Shown: in pieces, positions 53,617-63,790 of the stretch
Layout of the letters: each line of letters opens with the position of its first letter
Position numbering within the stretch: position 1 is the first letter of the stretch
Assembly: GCF_030445035.2 (NCBI RefSeq)
Contig: NC_080680.1
Location: forward strand, 115,718,228-115,782,227
Length of the DNA: 64,000 nt
Source of the DNA: Dasypus novemcinctus
Taxonomy: Eukaryota > Chordata > Mammalia > Cingulata > Dasypodidae
Direction: 5' to 3'
Notes under the pieces: model-generated
The model's database searches: none
Seen by the model: only the letters and a program-made list of their open reading frames with translations
Told to the model about the DNA's origin: nothing
Translations under genes and position numbers: made by a program

Positions 53617-54650
53617 GTAAGAGGCTCTCCCGTGACTAGGGCGTCATTGTTTTGTTTTGTTTCGGGGCCGAGGAGACTTGGGGAAGCGCGGGTTTCGGGG
53701 TCGTCGGTCGGGATCCCCTGATCCCTCACTTCTTGCGAAGCGAATGGGGTGGGGCTATCCCAGGGTGAGCTCTGGCGACCCAAGGACACCGCGCTTTGGG
53801 CTTGGGCCGGGGAGCCCGCCGAGCATCTTTGGGCGTGGAGAGCCGGGGCGCAGAGCCTCGGGCGCAGGGCGTTGGAGGGCTCCGGGGCATGCTGGGGGCG
53901 CCGCTGGAGGGGTGAGGAGAATGGCAGGCTCCGCGCGAAGCCTTTCTCTTTGTTGCGGAGCTCCCGGGCGGGCTGGAACCACCCCTGGCCGCGGGTCGGC
54001 CCGCGCGCACCCGGAGAAACGCCAGCTCTCCGTGCCCCGCTGCATCTTCGAGAAGCTGGGTTGAGCTGGGCTCTGACCTGGGGCTCGGCTCCGTGCGTCC
54101 CCGGCCTGGAGCAGCGCGCCCTTGGTCTCCAAGAACTAGAGTAAGGGGGTGTCTGCGCGATTGCTCGCCCGAGGCTGCGGGGGCTTTGTTTCGGCGGGGG
54201 GTGAGGGGGTCCTGCCGAGCGCCCCGGCGCCGGCGTCCCTAGCGCAGCGGGCGGGTGCGTCCCTTTGAAAATAAAGGCAGAGTTGCTAAGCGCAGGGGAG
54301 CCTGCGGGACCCCGGAGCTGGGGTTCCCGTTCCCCACTCCCTTCCATCTTCTGGCCCTTGACTGCTTGTCCCTTGGGGTAGCCCCAGGCCTGGCACGGAT
54401 GGGGAAGCCGGGGTGAGACTGTGCCGCGGAATGACCGGGAGTAACCCCGGCGGGCGGCGCAGAACTCGGGCGGCGGGGGTGGGGGCGCGGGCGGCCCCGG
54501 GGGACTGGCTCGCAGCGCCTCCTGGCCGGGCGGCCGAGGAATCGGCCCAGTGGCCGGAGTGCAGCTCCGCAAGGCGTCGTCGCCAGCCGGTTCCGACCGA
54601 GGTCCCGTGAGGATGGGACTGGGAGGAAACGCCTGGCGAGGGCGGGTTTG

Positions 54651-56305
54651 CCGGCCCTCAGAACCGTGCTAAGTCAGAGCAGGTCCCCGGCACGTCGGCC
54701 GGTGCCACCGTGGTTGTGTGTACGTGTCTGTTTGATTCAACACTTCTTAGAAAGATCGAAATAAACAAGATGTTAAAACAAAACAAAAGGACAAACAGAA
54801 AAGAACAGTTTTTGGCACTGAAAGATCCTGTCCTCTTTTGCACATACTCTCAGCTTTTAAATCCCAGTAAGACTTTTTGGGGACTCCTCGCAGAGTGATA
54901 TATGTGCAATCATATAATAGGAGACACATTTGATATTTTTAAAAAACTTATTTGAAAAACAGCAAGTCCCTTTACCTCTGTATTCCTTTCCCTAACCCGC
55001 AAAAAGCACATCACCCAGATTCCCCTAAGGAGTGTGTGTTTGGTGGATACAGAGTGTTTGTAAATAAAATGAATGTCCCTACGTTCAAAAGCAGAGATCT
55101 CCTTGTTCTTTTAACAATAGTTTGGGACCCAAACCTAAGTTTTGATGTACTTTTCAGACAAAAATGCCAACTAAAGTACTTAAGGTCCCGTCTCCCCTTT
55201 TATTTCACCCTGTTTTTCTCAAGCCCACCCACAAAATGATGGAGGCTTTCTGTTCAACTCACTCTCCTGAGACACTTCTCCTAAATCCAAGGAAGTGTGA
55301 ACAGACGGAGAAAGTTCCTGAGTACTACACTGGAGCGCGTAATCTGTTTCAAGTACAGAGACTCCATTGTCAGACAGTTTCCCAAGTGTCCCCATAAAAC
55401 CATCTAAATAATTCATGATAGGGGTTTTTGGGACAACGTTGGCTACCCAGAGCCAATGGTACCTACTAGAGCACAAGCAGTAGAATCAGAAGGACAGGGA
55501 GTCTGGTCTCCAGCTTTCTCCACTATCACAGTCCCCCAGAAGGACAGGACTCAGTGCGGCCAGGGTCTCCCCTGCTGATGAGCCTTTGAAATCTCAGTGT
55601 TTATAAGTATTTCAGTTTACATCTAAGTGCAGACCCATAATGGACGTTGGACACATTTTGATTAACGCATGTTTACAGTTCATGTGAGACAATGCATTAG
55701 TCTAGGCCTGGGAAAGCAAGGATCAGGGCTTGGTTGTTTTCAGCCTCTGCTCAAGGAAGTCCCAGTGCAAACATTATTAAAAATGAATGAGAATGAATGA
55801 AACTCTGCTACTCTGCTTTTATTACTGCTGTAGTACTTACTTACCTTTTATGGAGAGGAGCTGGAATATCTTCCATTTAAATCTTTTTTTTTTTTTTTTT
55901 TTTTTTTTAGGGATCCTCTTACCTTACTTATGCTAGCTTCATAGAGACAGCAAATTGTTAATATCTTTGCTATTTTGCATTTTAGCTCCTGAAATAATTG
56001 AATGGACATTGTCTTAGGCTCTTTTTAATTACAAACCTTTTGGATATCTAGAAAATACTAATGGGCAGGTGGTTTTTGCCTTTTTAAAATATTCGTAAAT
56101 CCAAATGCATTTTGATTTGCCATCTAGATATTAAAGAAATAAGCAAGTGTAATGCCTCCAATGGCCAATTACTTCAGCATCAATTTTTAAAAGAGCTTTC
56201 TGACACTCGTATTTAACCATGATGGGAGAAGCCCTAAACTGAAAACTGAGACCTTCTTCATCTCTGTAGGTGGTAATAAACAAAGTTGCCAAAGTTACTG
56301 CAATT
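54651..56305. other. AT-rich flank of CpG island 4
   Basis: Single-copy-looking apart from a 25-T run. Would be intron if the island drives a plus-strand gene. No coding exon found. Confidence 0.4.
55884..55908 (+). repeat. Poly-T run (25 T)
   Basis: Uninterrupted T followed by AG. No recognisable retroelement body adjoins it on either side. Confidence 0.95.
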
Positions 56306-56309
56306 TTCA

Positions 56310-56520
56310 ACAATTTAATACACACTTATTTAGCACTGTGGGCCAGGTACTGTTCTAAACACTTTTCAAATATTGGTTGACTGTAATCCTTACTTAGTAT
56401 TCCCATTTTACAGATTAAGAAACTGTGAGGTTTTCCGCTTTCCTTGTCCCCTGTCACACACTAGCAAGTGACAGAACTAAGGTTTGATCCCAGGCTTCAG
56501 AGTCCTTTAACTCCCTCACT
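56310..56520 (-). mobile_element. MIR SINE, reverse
   Basis: 'acacacttatttagcactgt' then 'gggccaggtactgttctaaa', 'ttcccattttacagattaag' then 'aaactgtgaggttttcc', 'cacacactagcaagtgacag' and 'aactaaggtttgatcccagg' then 'cttcagagtcc' give a near-complete reverse MIR. Confidence 0.9.
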
Positions 56521-57200
56521 GTGCAATGAGCGGGGTACAGTGTCAGCTGCTGAGAGCCAGGCACTTTCCAAGGATGCTCCCTGGGGCTGTGCATTTATCT
56601 GCTATTGTTCTTATCGGAATATACCGCCTGCATCTTATTTCCTTTGTTGCTGGGAGTGGGCCAGCCAAATTCTCTTCAGCTTGTTGGGACCTTTGTTGCA
56701 CAGGATTGCAACACCCTGGAAAGAACAGACAATATAATTTACGCAGTTCAGATTTTTTCACTCATTTGAAAATGAAAGCTTTACTGTTGTGAGCTCGCAA
56801 CTTCTCTAATTAAAGAAAATAAAACTTTACTATTGTTTCTGTCAAATACTGGTGAGTAGGTCTGTGAGCTCAAGTTTTTTTTTCCTGTGTGGCACATAGA
56901 AAATGAAATTACAGGGTATTTGGCTGTGAAAGTAAAAGGAACAAAAGAAAATGGGAAGAGAACCATCACTTTAGCTGTTAATCCCAACTTCGGCGATTTT
57001 TTTTTTGGTTACAGTACAGTGCAATTGCTGCTTGTCCTGTTCCTAATTATCTTGTGGCTCTTTTGAAATAAGCTGTTTCTCTGATATTGTTATTAATGTT
57101 TAGAAGTCAAATTTTAGCCTTTTCTTATGGTATCTTTCTTTGGAAGTAAATAATACAGTTTCAAAGTCTGCTCTATAAAAGTATAAGAGAATGGGAAACT
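56521..57200. other. Unassigned DNA
   Basis: Frames at 56468-56792 (85-90 codons, two plus frames) start inside the MIR and have no domain. Confidence 0.4.
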
Positions 57201-57202
57201 AC

Positions 57203-57294
57203 TTTTTTCTTTTCATTATGAGGTACGGGGATTGAACCCTGGACTTTATACATGGGAAGCAGGTGCTTGACCACTGAGCTACACCTGCTCCCCT
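57203..57294 (-). mobile_element. Short tRNA-type SINE, reverse
   Basis: T-rich start, then the reversed B box (gggattgaaccc) and reversed A-box region (ccactgagctacacctgctc). It matches the gcaggtgtagctcagtggt-type head seen at 48751. Confidence 0.85.
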
Positions 57295-57365
57295 GTTTTT
57301 CTTATTAATTGTATAGTAAATTAGAAATAAACTCTTTGAAAACATTTTTTATCGGTAAAAACAGT

Positions 57366-57585
57366 TACATTTATTGTTTACTTACTGAATGCTGCATGTT
57401 GTTTTAGGCATTTTACAAGTAATAACTCAGTTGATGCTCACAGGAAGCACATGACATGGGTACTGTTATCTTACCGTTACAGATGAGGAAACTGAGGTAC
57501 AGGCAGGTTAAGTCACCTGGTCACGGAGCTTGTAAGTGTGGAGCTCAGGTTGTGTCCTTGGCAGTTTGGCTTCTGTGAGTTTACC
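57366..57585 (-). mobile_element. MIR SINE, reverse
   Basis: 'tttattgtttacttactgaa', 'ggcattttacaagtaataac', 'accgttacagatgaggaaac' then 'tgaggtacaggcaggttaag', and 'tcacctggtcacggagcttg' are in reverse MIR order. Confidence 0.88.
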
Positions 57586-57672
57586 AATCTACAGTAAAGC
57601 TTGGTCAAAAAAAAAATCAAAGTTTAGACAAAGCAAATACTAACAAACGACAAAAAGTGACTTTTGCTTTTC

Positions 57673-58036
57673 TTTTTTTTTTTTTAAAGATTTATTTAAT
57701 ACCCCCTCCTTCCCCGGTTGTCTGTTCTCTGTGTCTATCTGCTGCGTCTTGTTTCTTTGTCCGCTTCTGCTGTCGTCAGCGGCACGGGAAGTGTGTGGCG
57801 CCATTCCTGGGCAGGCCACACCCTCCTTCACGCTGTGCGGCTCTCGCTAAGGGGCGCACTCCCTGTGCATGGGGCTCCCCCACGCGGGGGACACCCCTGT
57901 GTGGCAGGGCACTCCCTGCGCGCATCAGCACCGCGCATGGGCCAGCTCCACACAGATCAAGGAGGCCCGGGGTCCGAACCGCGGACCTCCCATGTGGTAG
58001 ACGGACGCCCTAACCACTGGGCCAAGTCCGTGTCCC
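57673..58036 (-). mobile_element. DAS-type SINE, full length, reverse
   Basis: Poly-T left end, body, then reversed head with B box (gggtccgaaccgc, one change from consensus) and A box (ccactgggccaa). A perfect 14-bp duplication gacttttgcttttc (57659-57672, 58037-58050) and high CpG retention argue for a young insertion. Confidence 0.96.
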
Positions 58037-58089
58037 GACTTTTGCTTTTCATTGGAATATTTTTACCTGAAAATAGTTCCCTGGATGGA

Positions 58090-58385
58090 CAACCAGCATA
58101 GATGTTATCCAGACCTAATTTAAATACTCACATCCTCAAGAAGTTCTCCTGGCTCCACTCCATCTCCCTAACACCAAGTTAAAATGAACCATCCTCTTCT
58201 TTTCACTCCTGTAGGAACTGGGTTATAGTGTTATTTGTGTCATATATTCGATTTCGGTTGTGATGTTGGCTAATATTTACCTGTCTTCCTTTTGAGTACA
58301 TGCTTTTCAAGGGGGAAGTCTTCAACTTATTTTCCTCAGTTCACCCTCCTTAATATGGGACAATTTAGTAAATGTTGACTTGAAC
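58090..58385 (+). mobile_element. L2 LINE 3' end, diverged
   Basis: 'cctcaagaagttctcctggc' then 'tccactccatctccctaaca', a 'ttttgagtacatgcttttca' then 'agggggaagtcttcaactta' block, and 'gacaatttagtaaatgttga' then 'cttgaactga' follow sense L2 order. Confidence 0.6.
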
Positions 58386-59115
58386 TGACTTAAGTCAGAC
58401 AAAGAGAATGGGACTCTCAAGCTGGTTTCCTTATCCTTAAAGTCTACTTAGGATGATGAGATAATTACAGAAAAGCATCAGAAATAGAATTATGTGAGAA
58501 ATAACTGTAGTTAAGGCTAGGTTTATGATAGGTAGAGAAACTTCAGTGTGTGCTTCCACATTACTTTTATCAGAACAGACAATTCTGTTTTCTCAGTTTC
58601 ATTTCCCTTTTTGAGGCAGCTGTGATTCGAGAAAATGCTATAGTCTGACATTCCACATTCAAGTAGTTTGATTTGTGCATTAATTTATTTTTATTAAGGA
58701 TGAGGTCATTCACTAAGCAATGCACAAATGAAAAACTTTTAAAAAAGCAAACAAAATAATCTCATATGCATTAAATCAGTTCTTTTATTCATCTCCCCCT
58801 CCTCTTTTAGTGTTTGTTTAAAACTCTGCAATGTTTCTTGTGCCAAATTCAGGCTTTCAAGAAGCATTTGGAGGTCAAAGCATTTTATCTGTCTAGTCTT
58901 GAAGTCAAGATATGTTTTGATAATGGGCATTTAGTATGTGATATTTCCTAGGAGAGATTTTCTATTAGTTGATCTACTTATAAAAGACAGTTTCTTTTAA
59001 AACTGTTTTTAGAGTATTTGTTATCATGATCTCCCTAAATATGTAAATAGAGTAGTAGTTTCAGACATCTTGAAGTATGTAGGTACAGATATCAGTGACA
59101 AAGCATGGGTATCAA
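58386..59115. other. AT-rich unassigned DNA
   Basis: A short palindrome tgacttaagtca (58387-58398) is the only local structure. No gene. Confidence 0.4.
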
Positions 59116-59119
59116 GGAC

Positions 59120-59705
59120 AGATCAACACAGGGTGGAATCCTAGTCTTATCACTTAACAGACATCTGAAATTAGGCAAGTTGCTGCTCTCTTTTATTTAT
59201 TTATTTCTCTCCCCTTTCCCCCCACCCCAGTTGTCTGTTCTGTGTCCATTCACTGTGTATTCTTCTGTGTTTGCTTCTATTCTTGTCAGTGGCACTGGGA
59301 ATCTGTGTCTCTTTTTCTTGCATCATCTTGCTGCATCAGTTCTCTGTGTGTGTGGCGCCACTCCTGGGCATGCTGAACTTTCTTTCGTGCTGGGTAGCTC
59401 TCCTTTACGGGGCGCACTCCTTGCGTGTGGGGCTCCTCTACGCAGCACGGCACTCCTTGTGTGCATCAGCCTTGTGCGTGGGCAAGCTCCACACGAGTCA
59501 AGGAGGCCCTGGGTTTGAACCATGAACCTCCCATGTGGTAGACGGATGCTCTATCTGTTGAGCCAAGTCCACTTCCCAAGTTGCTAATCTCTTTTTGCCT
59601 GTTTCTTCTATAAAAGAGATATTTGAATGTGTGTGGGTGTGTGTATAATGGAAAATATATAGTACAATGCTTGGCACATAACTGCTGCTCTTTATTTCAT
59701 GCTGG
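59120..59705 (+). mobile_element. MIR SINE split by a DAS-SINE
   Basis: Left part: 'gggtggaatcctagtcttat' then 'cacttaacagacatctgaaa' and 'ttaggcaagttgct'. After the SINE: 'caagttgctaatctcttttt' then 'gcctgtttcttctataaaag', and near 59666 'tacaatgcttggcacataac'. The pieces join into one sense MIR. Confidence 0.75.
59194..59576 (-). mobile_element. DAS-type SINE, full length, reverse
   Basis: T-rich start (ttatttatttatttctctcc), body, reversed B box (gggtttgaaccatg) and A box (gttgagccaagtcc). An 18-bp duplication with two mismatches (59176-59193, 59577-59594) shows an older insertion than the copy at 57.7 kb. Plus frames of 137 and 84 codons are antisense SINE translations. Confidence 0.94.
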
Positions 59706-60070
59706 TATTTTCAGTGATTGTGAAAGTTTTAGTTTTTAATTTACCTCCACTTCAAGTTGTTTTCATCCATAGTATTTGCATTGATGTCCAGACACGAAAA
59801 AATGGATGATGATGTTAGAGTAAATTAGATTTCACTTTTACACTAGATTACTAATTCTTACTACAATTCAAACTTGGAATAAGTAGGTTTCAGTTCATAT
59901 ATAACATATAACCTCTCGATAAAAACATATAAAGTTTCTGTCATTATATAAACAATCAATGGTTATCAATTTTTAGTTAACCATTTTATTGAGAATTTAA
60001 TGAAAACTGGATTCCCTCCTCAGGAAGAATACCCATGGGTGTGGATACTCCAAATTACAGGATGTATAGA
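59706..60070. other. AT-rich unassigned DNA
   Basis: No repeat or gene recognised. Confidence 0.4.
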
Positions 60071-60071
60071 C

Positions 60072-60180
60072 CACCCACTAAATAGCCATGTGACCTTGGA
60101 CAAGCTGTTTTACTTTTCTGAGACTTAAGTTCTTGGTCTTTAAAATGGAAGGGGCTGAACTACATGACCTCGAGGTCTTA
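60072..60180 (+). mobile_element. MIR SINE fragment
   Basis: 'agccatgtgaccttggacaa' then 'gctgttttacttttctgaga', and 'ggtctttaaaatggaagggg' are the MIR core. Confidence 0.78.
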
Positions 60181-61265
60181 CTTCCTAACTCCAGGTCTGT
60201 ATTTAGGAGGAAGGATGCTCCTTACATATCCTTTGATTAGAGTTGCCCAGAGGTTTGTTTTGAAGGATCTGCCTAGCATTAGTGTAACAGATCATTTGGG
60301 TTTTGAGAAGTTGAAGGGAAACACCCAGGGAATGCACATGAGATTCCTGATGACAGTTGCAATGGAAGGAGAGGAAGGTGGAGGAGAGAAAAATTTTTCA
60401 CTTGTCAATTTATCTGCATTAGGTGGGTGAAGACTGCAGAACCAGAAGGGGATTCTCATCTGAAATGCAAAGGGCAGACAAGTTGGTTCACTTTAAGGAA
60501 TATCAAGAGGCCAAACATGATATAGTTTGACACAGTGAGACACTGTGCTCATCTCCAACTTACCATTTGGAAAATCTCTCAGATATAAAAGATTCACTTG
60601 GACTGTCCTTCCTGAATATCTCCAGTTTGGATATAGGCTTTGCCTCTTATATAGTAAAGTCCTGTTAATTCAATATGTGATAAAAAGAAAAGCTAACAGA
60701 TTTCGAGACTCATTCATCTGCCAGGAAAACAGTGTGAGCAATGAGAATTAGACTCAAGTTCTAAAATAATTGGTTCAGTCCCCCACTGGGGAAGGTGGGC
60801 AAGACACAAAGCTTTCTAAAGCATTGTCCTGTTTTGTTGTTTCAGATTAGGACTGGAAGGGAGAAGAAGGGAGAAGAAGGGAGCAAGAGGTTTCGGAGGG
60901 AAAGAAGTTGTTTGAATTTCATATTGCGGTTTACCCTTGTGCAAAATTCCTGTAGGATACCAGGTTGGGAATAATTGCTTTTGCCAGAAGTCAAACTGAG
61001 CTTATTTTCTTGAAGAAGCTAGTCCCTGGGGATGGTAGCTTGAAATTGGTTGGATCTGGTATTTAGTTGATCCAAGGCTGACGTAAAAGCATCACCGATA
61101 GAAGCAGCAGCTTTCAGTGAAAAGGCAGAAAAAAAGTGAAGGCCCAGACTAATGAGTTTAAACTGAGCTGCAGACCCTTCTCCCGTCCCAGATGCAGTCC
61201 TTGGGAGGCAGGTGGCAGAGTTCACCTTTAGCTGGGTGAGGTGTAATCCCAGTCACTGGGAGAGG
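60181..61265. other. Single-copy-looking DNA
   Basis: A short (GGGAGAA)-like purine repeat lies at 60859-60888. Frames at 60164-60430 (plus) and 61019-61225 (minus) have no recognisable domain. Confidence 0.4.
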
Positions 61266-61269
61266 CAAG

Positions 61270-61440
61270 AGGAAGGCTATATATATATATATTTATTATA
61301 CATACAAATTACTATACACTATATAAATATAAATTATGTCTCAAGTATAAAAATACATAAACTAGACCAATTACACTATGCTATAAATAATGTACAAATA
61401 AATATAATTAGTCATATAAAATACACAGGAAATTAAATGC
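61270..61440. repeat. AT-rich low-complexity region
   Basis: Starts with (TA)n at 61280-61291 and continues as ata/taca-rich sequence. Confidence 0.85.
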
Positions 61441-61484
61441 CAATCGGCAAAACATACTGTTGAGCTGAAAACTCCTTTTTTTTT

Positions 61485-61560
61485 CATCCAATATTTATCA
61501 AACACCAAGTGCCATGCAAAGTCCTAGATGATGAACAAATGTTGAAACTTTAGGGGTTGG
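61485..61560 (-). mobile_element. L2 LINE fragment, reverse
   Basis: 'catccaatatttatcaaaca' then 'ccaagtgccatgcaaagtcc' and 'tagatgatgaacaaatg' fit the reverse L2 end. Confidence 0.5.
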
Positions 61561-61564
61561 CCAC

Positions 61565-62550
61565 CGTGCACCATCTCCTTAGCTAGGCACGCAGGCTCTG
61601 CCCTGTTTTGTTCCAGCTTTGTTCCAAGTTCTAAGAGGCAAACTCATAGGAACTGTACGTAGTTTTCTCACCTGAGTGGCTGCACATAGTATGGCTGGGT
61701 ACCTCTTTGTTAAATGAAGCTCCTTCTAGTGTTCTGTCTTTCCTTGACTCCTACCTATGAATGCCTTCCAGCTGTTTTTTTGACTCTTGGTTGTTCTGGA
61801 ATCTCACTGCATCCTCCAGGATTCCTTTGTTTGCACTCTCTCCTCTGCTGTTATTCCCCCACCTGCTGACATTTTACCTGTCCACCTCTGACTGGGGCTT
61901 TCCATGCACTATTTTGATTCATTGTCTCCGTAACCCTGAGATAGGCATCATTTCACAAACTTACTCATTTTAATTGTGCCTGTGAGATTTTTGCCATAGT
62001 AATGTACCATATGTACAATTATTAAATTGCTGTTTCCCTTTAGATTGACACACGCTTTTGTTAATAATCTTTTTAAAAAAATTAACTTGTCAATATGTAT
62101 TTTAAAAATTAGCTCGATATTAGCCCTAGAAATTGAAACCCAGTATATGTTGTCATAAACAGAAGGTAATTTAAAAACAATCGGAATAAAAACAAAGCAT
62201 TTTTGTTAAAGTCTGTCTATGAAATAAACTGTTGCTTGCCAAAGGCTTTAGCTGACTTAGAGGTTTGCTTTCATTTTGTTAAATAATGAAATGAGCAAAT
62301 GTTAAAGAGGCTTGAAGAGAAGACCAAGCAGACTTTCTCTTCAGTGTGATATATGTTTTTTAAAAGTAGAAGGTAGGGTTGAAAAGAACAAACTTTTCTC
62401 ACTGTGATTCAATGTTGTTTCCTATTGTTACCATCTCCTAAAGTCCCCTAACTACCCCTTAAATCCATCTTGTGTAACTTTCCTACATTTGGGGAAATTC
62501 CGAGGTTCCTGCTCCTTAGTTCATTTATCAGATCATGCCCCTTTAAGAGA
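61565..62550. other. Unassigned DNA, AT-rich after 61.95 kb
   Basis: 61730-61900 is pyrimidine-rich and might be eroded L2. No gene recognised. Confidence 0.4.
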
Positions 62551-62554
62551 GAGG

Positions 62555-62625
62555 TGAACTAACTGGCCACTGGCAGACCCTGGGATTTGAACTCCAGTCT
62601 TGCTGACTCCAGATTTTGCTATTTT
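62555..62625 (-). mobile_element. MIR SINE fragment, reverse
   Basis: 'ctaactggccactggcagac' then 'cctgggatttgaactccagt' and 'cttgctgactccag' is the reverse of the MIR tRNA-like part. Confidence 0.65.
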
Positions 62626-63120
62626 TTCCCCTTGCTGAATTTCGCCTCTGTGACACCTTTCCTAGAACATTTAACGAAAGATCTTGTCCTCTGCAGTTCC
62701 CCAGCCCTGGAATACCAGTTGCCAAAGGATCCCAATTTGCATCTGCGTAGAGGCTGGAGGGAGTGGTGGGAAACGGAGCTGGGTGCTGCAGGCTTAGAGG
62801 AAGGCGGGGTGTGCTCTGGAGCACATGGATGGGGATGGCCCGAGAGTGTGGGGAGACTGGTAGAGTGAGGGGTAGGGGTCCCCAAAGGGGGGAGGTAAAA
62901 CAATGACCAGAGGTGGTACCAGGGTGACCCCCACACCCTCCTAACGTGGTTGGCATTGGCGAGAGCTGTGCTTTGTGCTGGAAAGGCCTTGGGGGTGGGG
63001 GACGATGTCTTGTATGGACAAAGGAGAGGCAAGAGAACTTTCTTTAATAAAATGCCGCTCTGGGCCACACCCTTGTGAAAGCCTCCCCCTGTGAAGTTGG
63101 CAGCACTAATCATTGAAGAG
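62626..63120. other. GC-moderate unassigned DNA
   Basis: Contains 170- and 137-codon minus frames (62619-63131, 62543-62956) that overlap each other and the MIR. Neither has a domain and both are Pro/Ser-rich. Confidence 0.4.
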
Positions 63121-63124
63121 CTGC

Positions 63125-63265
63125 CCTCCACTGGATACTTACTTGGTTCCAGGAACTGGCTAAGTGTTGTAGAGACAGTGTTAGCTGTTTGATGGAGAGG
63201 ACACCGGGGCTCCCAGAGACGGGTAAAGGGTGCAGTGGTGCTCAGGATTCACACCCAGCTTTCCC
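63125..63265 (-). mobile_element. MIR SINE, reverse, diverged
   Basis: 'ggatacttacttggttccag' then 'gaactggctaagtgttgtag' is the reverse MIR 3' end. 'caggattcacacccagcttt' then 'ccctgacc' is the tRNA-like end. Confidence 0.6.
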
Positions 63266-63284
63266 TGACCAGGAATTCTCCCCA

Positions 63285-63790
63285 CCCGGGCCAGTTAAGG
63301 AGTGCATCCAGTATCCATGTGGAATCTAAGCCCCCGCTTGACATAGATGTGCAATGGACACAACCAATCCAATGTCCACAGAGAAAATGTGGAATGGGTG
63401 TAGGAAGGGTAGCCATGGTGGCTGCTGCGTTTGGGGAATGGGAGGAAGAGATGAGATGTGGAGGCATTTTCGGGACGTGGAGTTGTCCTGGGTGGTGCTT
63501 CACGGACAATTACAGGACATTGTAGACCCCCCCAGGGCCCACTGGATGGAACGGGGGAGAGTGTGGGCTATGATGTGGACCATTGACTACGGGGTGCAGT
63601 GATGTTCAGAGATGTACTTACTGGGTGCAATGGATGTCTCACGATGATGGGAGAGGGTGTTGCTGTGGGGGGAGTGGGGGGTGGGGGCGGTGGGGTTGAT
63701 TGGGACCTCGTATTTTTTGAATGTAATTCGTAAAAATAAATAATTTTAATTAAAAAAAATAAAATTTATTGGATATAAAGGAAAAAAAAA
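63285..63790 (+). mobile_element. L1 3' UTR, lineage-specific, 5'-truncated
   Basis: 'ggaccattgactacggggtg' and 'cagtgatgttcagagatgta', 'gtctcacgatgatgggagag', a G-rich block (63667-63695), 'gggacctcgtattttttgaa' and 'tgtaattcgtaaaaataaat', then A-rich tails. I recognise this as a 3' terminus of armadillo-lineage L1, from memory rather than a search. A G-rich tract in the 3' UTR is a general L1 feature. No ORF2 sequence is retained. Confidence 0.6.
63667..63695 (+). repeat. G-quadruplex-type motif in L1 3' UTR
   Basis: Runs of G6, G6, G5 and G4 are separated by short loops (agt, t, cggt). Confidence 0.7.

Larger units (their letters stand above)
52500..54650. promoter_or_regulatory. CpG island 4, TATA-containing candidate promoter
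   Basis: The largest GC- and CpG-rich block, densest 53030-53520 and 53650-54600. In the core: GC boxes (ggggcgggcc at 53237, gggggcgggg near 53301), an E-box CACGTG (53254-53259), and a TATA box at 53363-53370, which predicts plus-strand initiation near 53390-53396. A short exon candidate with strong splice signals lies at 53555-53616. Frames of 334 codons (minus, 53568-54572) and 100-135 codons (plus) have no domains and are Pro/Arg/Ala/Gly-rich, as expected from composition. I infer the 5' end of a plus-strand gene whose coding exons lie beyond the window, or a lncRNA. Confidence 0.75.

Noticed and set aside
53568-54572. 334-codon minus-strand frame
   Set aside because: It lies antisense in CpG island 4 and is Pro/Arg/Gly/Ala-rich with low complexity and no domain. 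It overlaps frames in other phases, so it reflects composition.
55884-55910. Poly-T followed by AG as a splice acceptor
   Set aside because: Homopolymer T runs are frequent retroelement or slippage products, no donor pairs sensibly downstream, and no frame or conservation supports an exon.
62543-63131. Overlapping 137- and 170-codon minus frames
   Set aside because: They overlap in different phases, include MIR sequence, and are Pro/Ser-rich with no recognisable domain.
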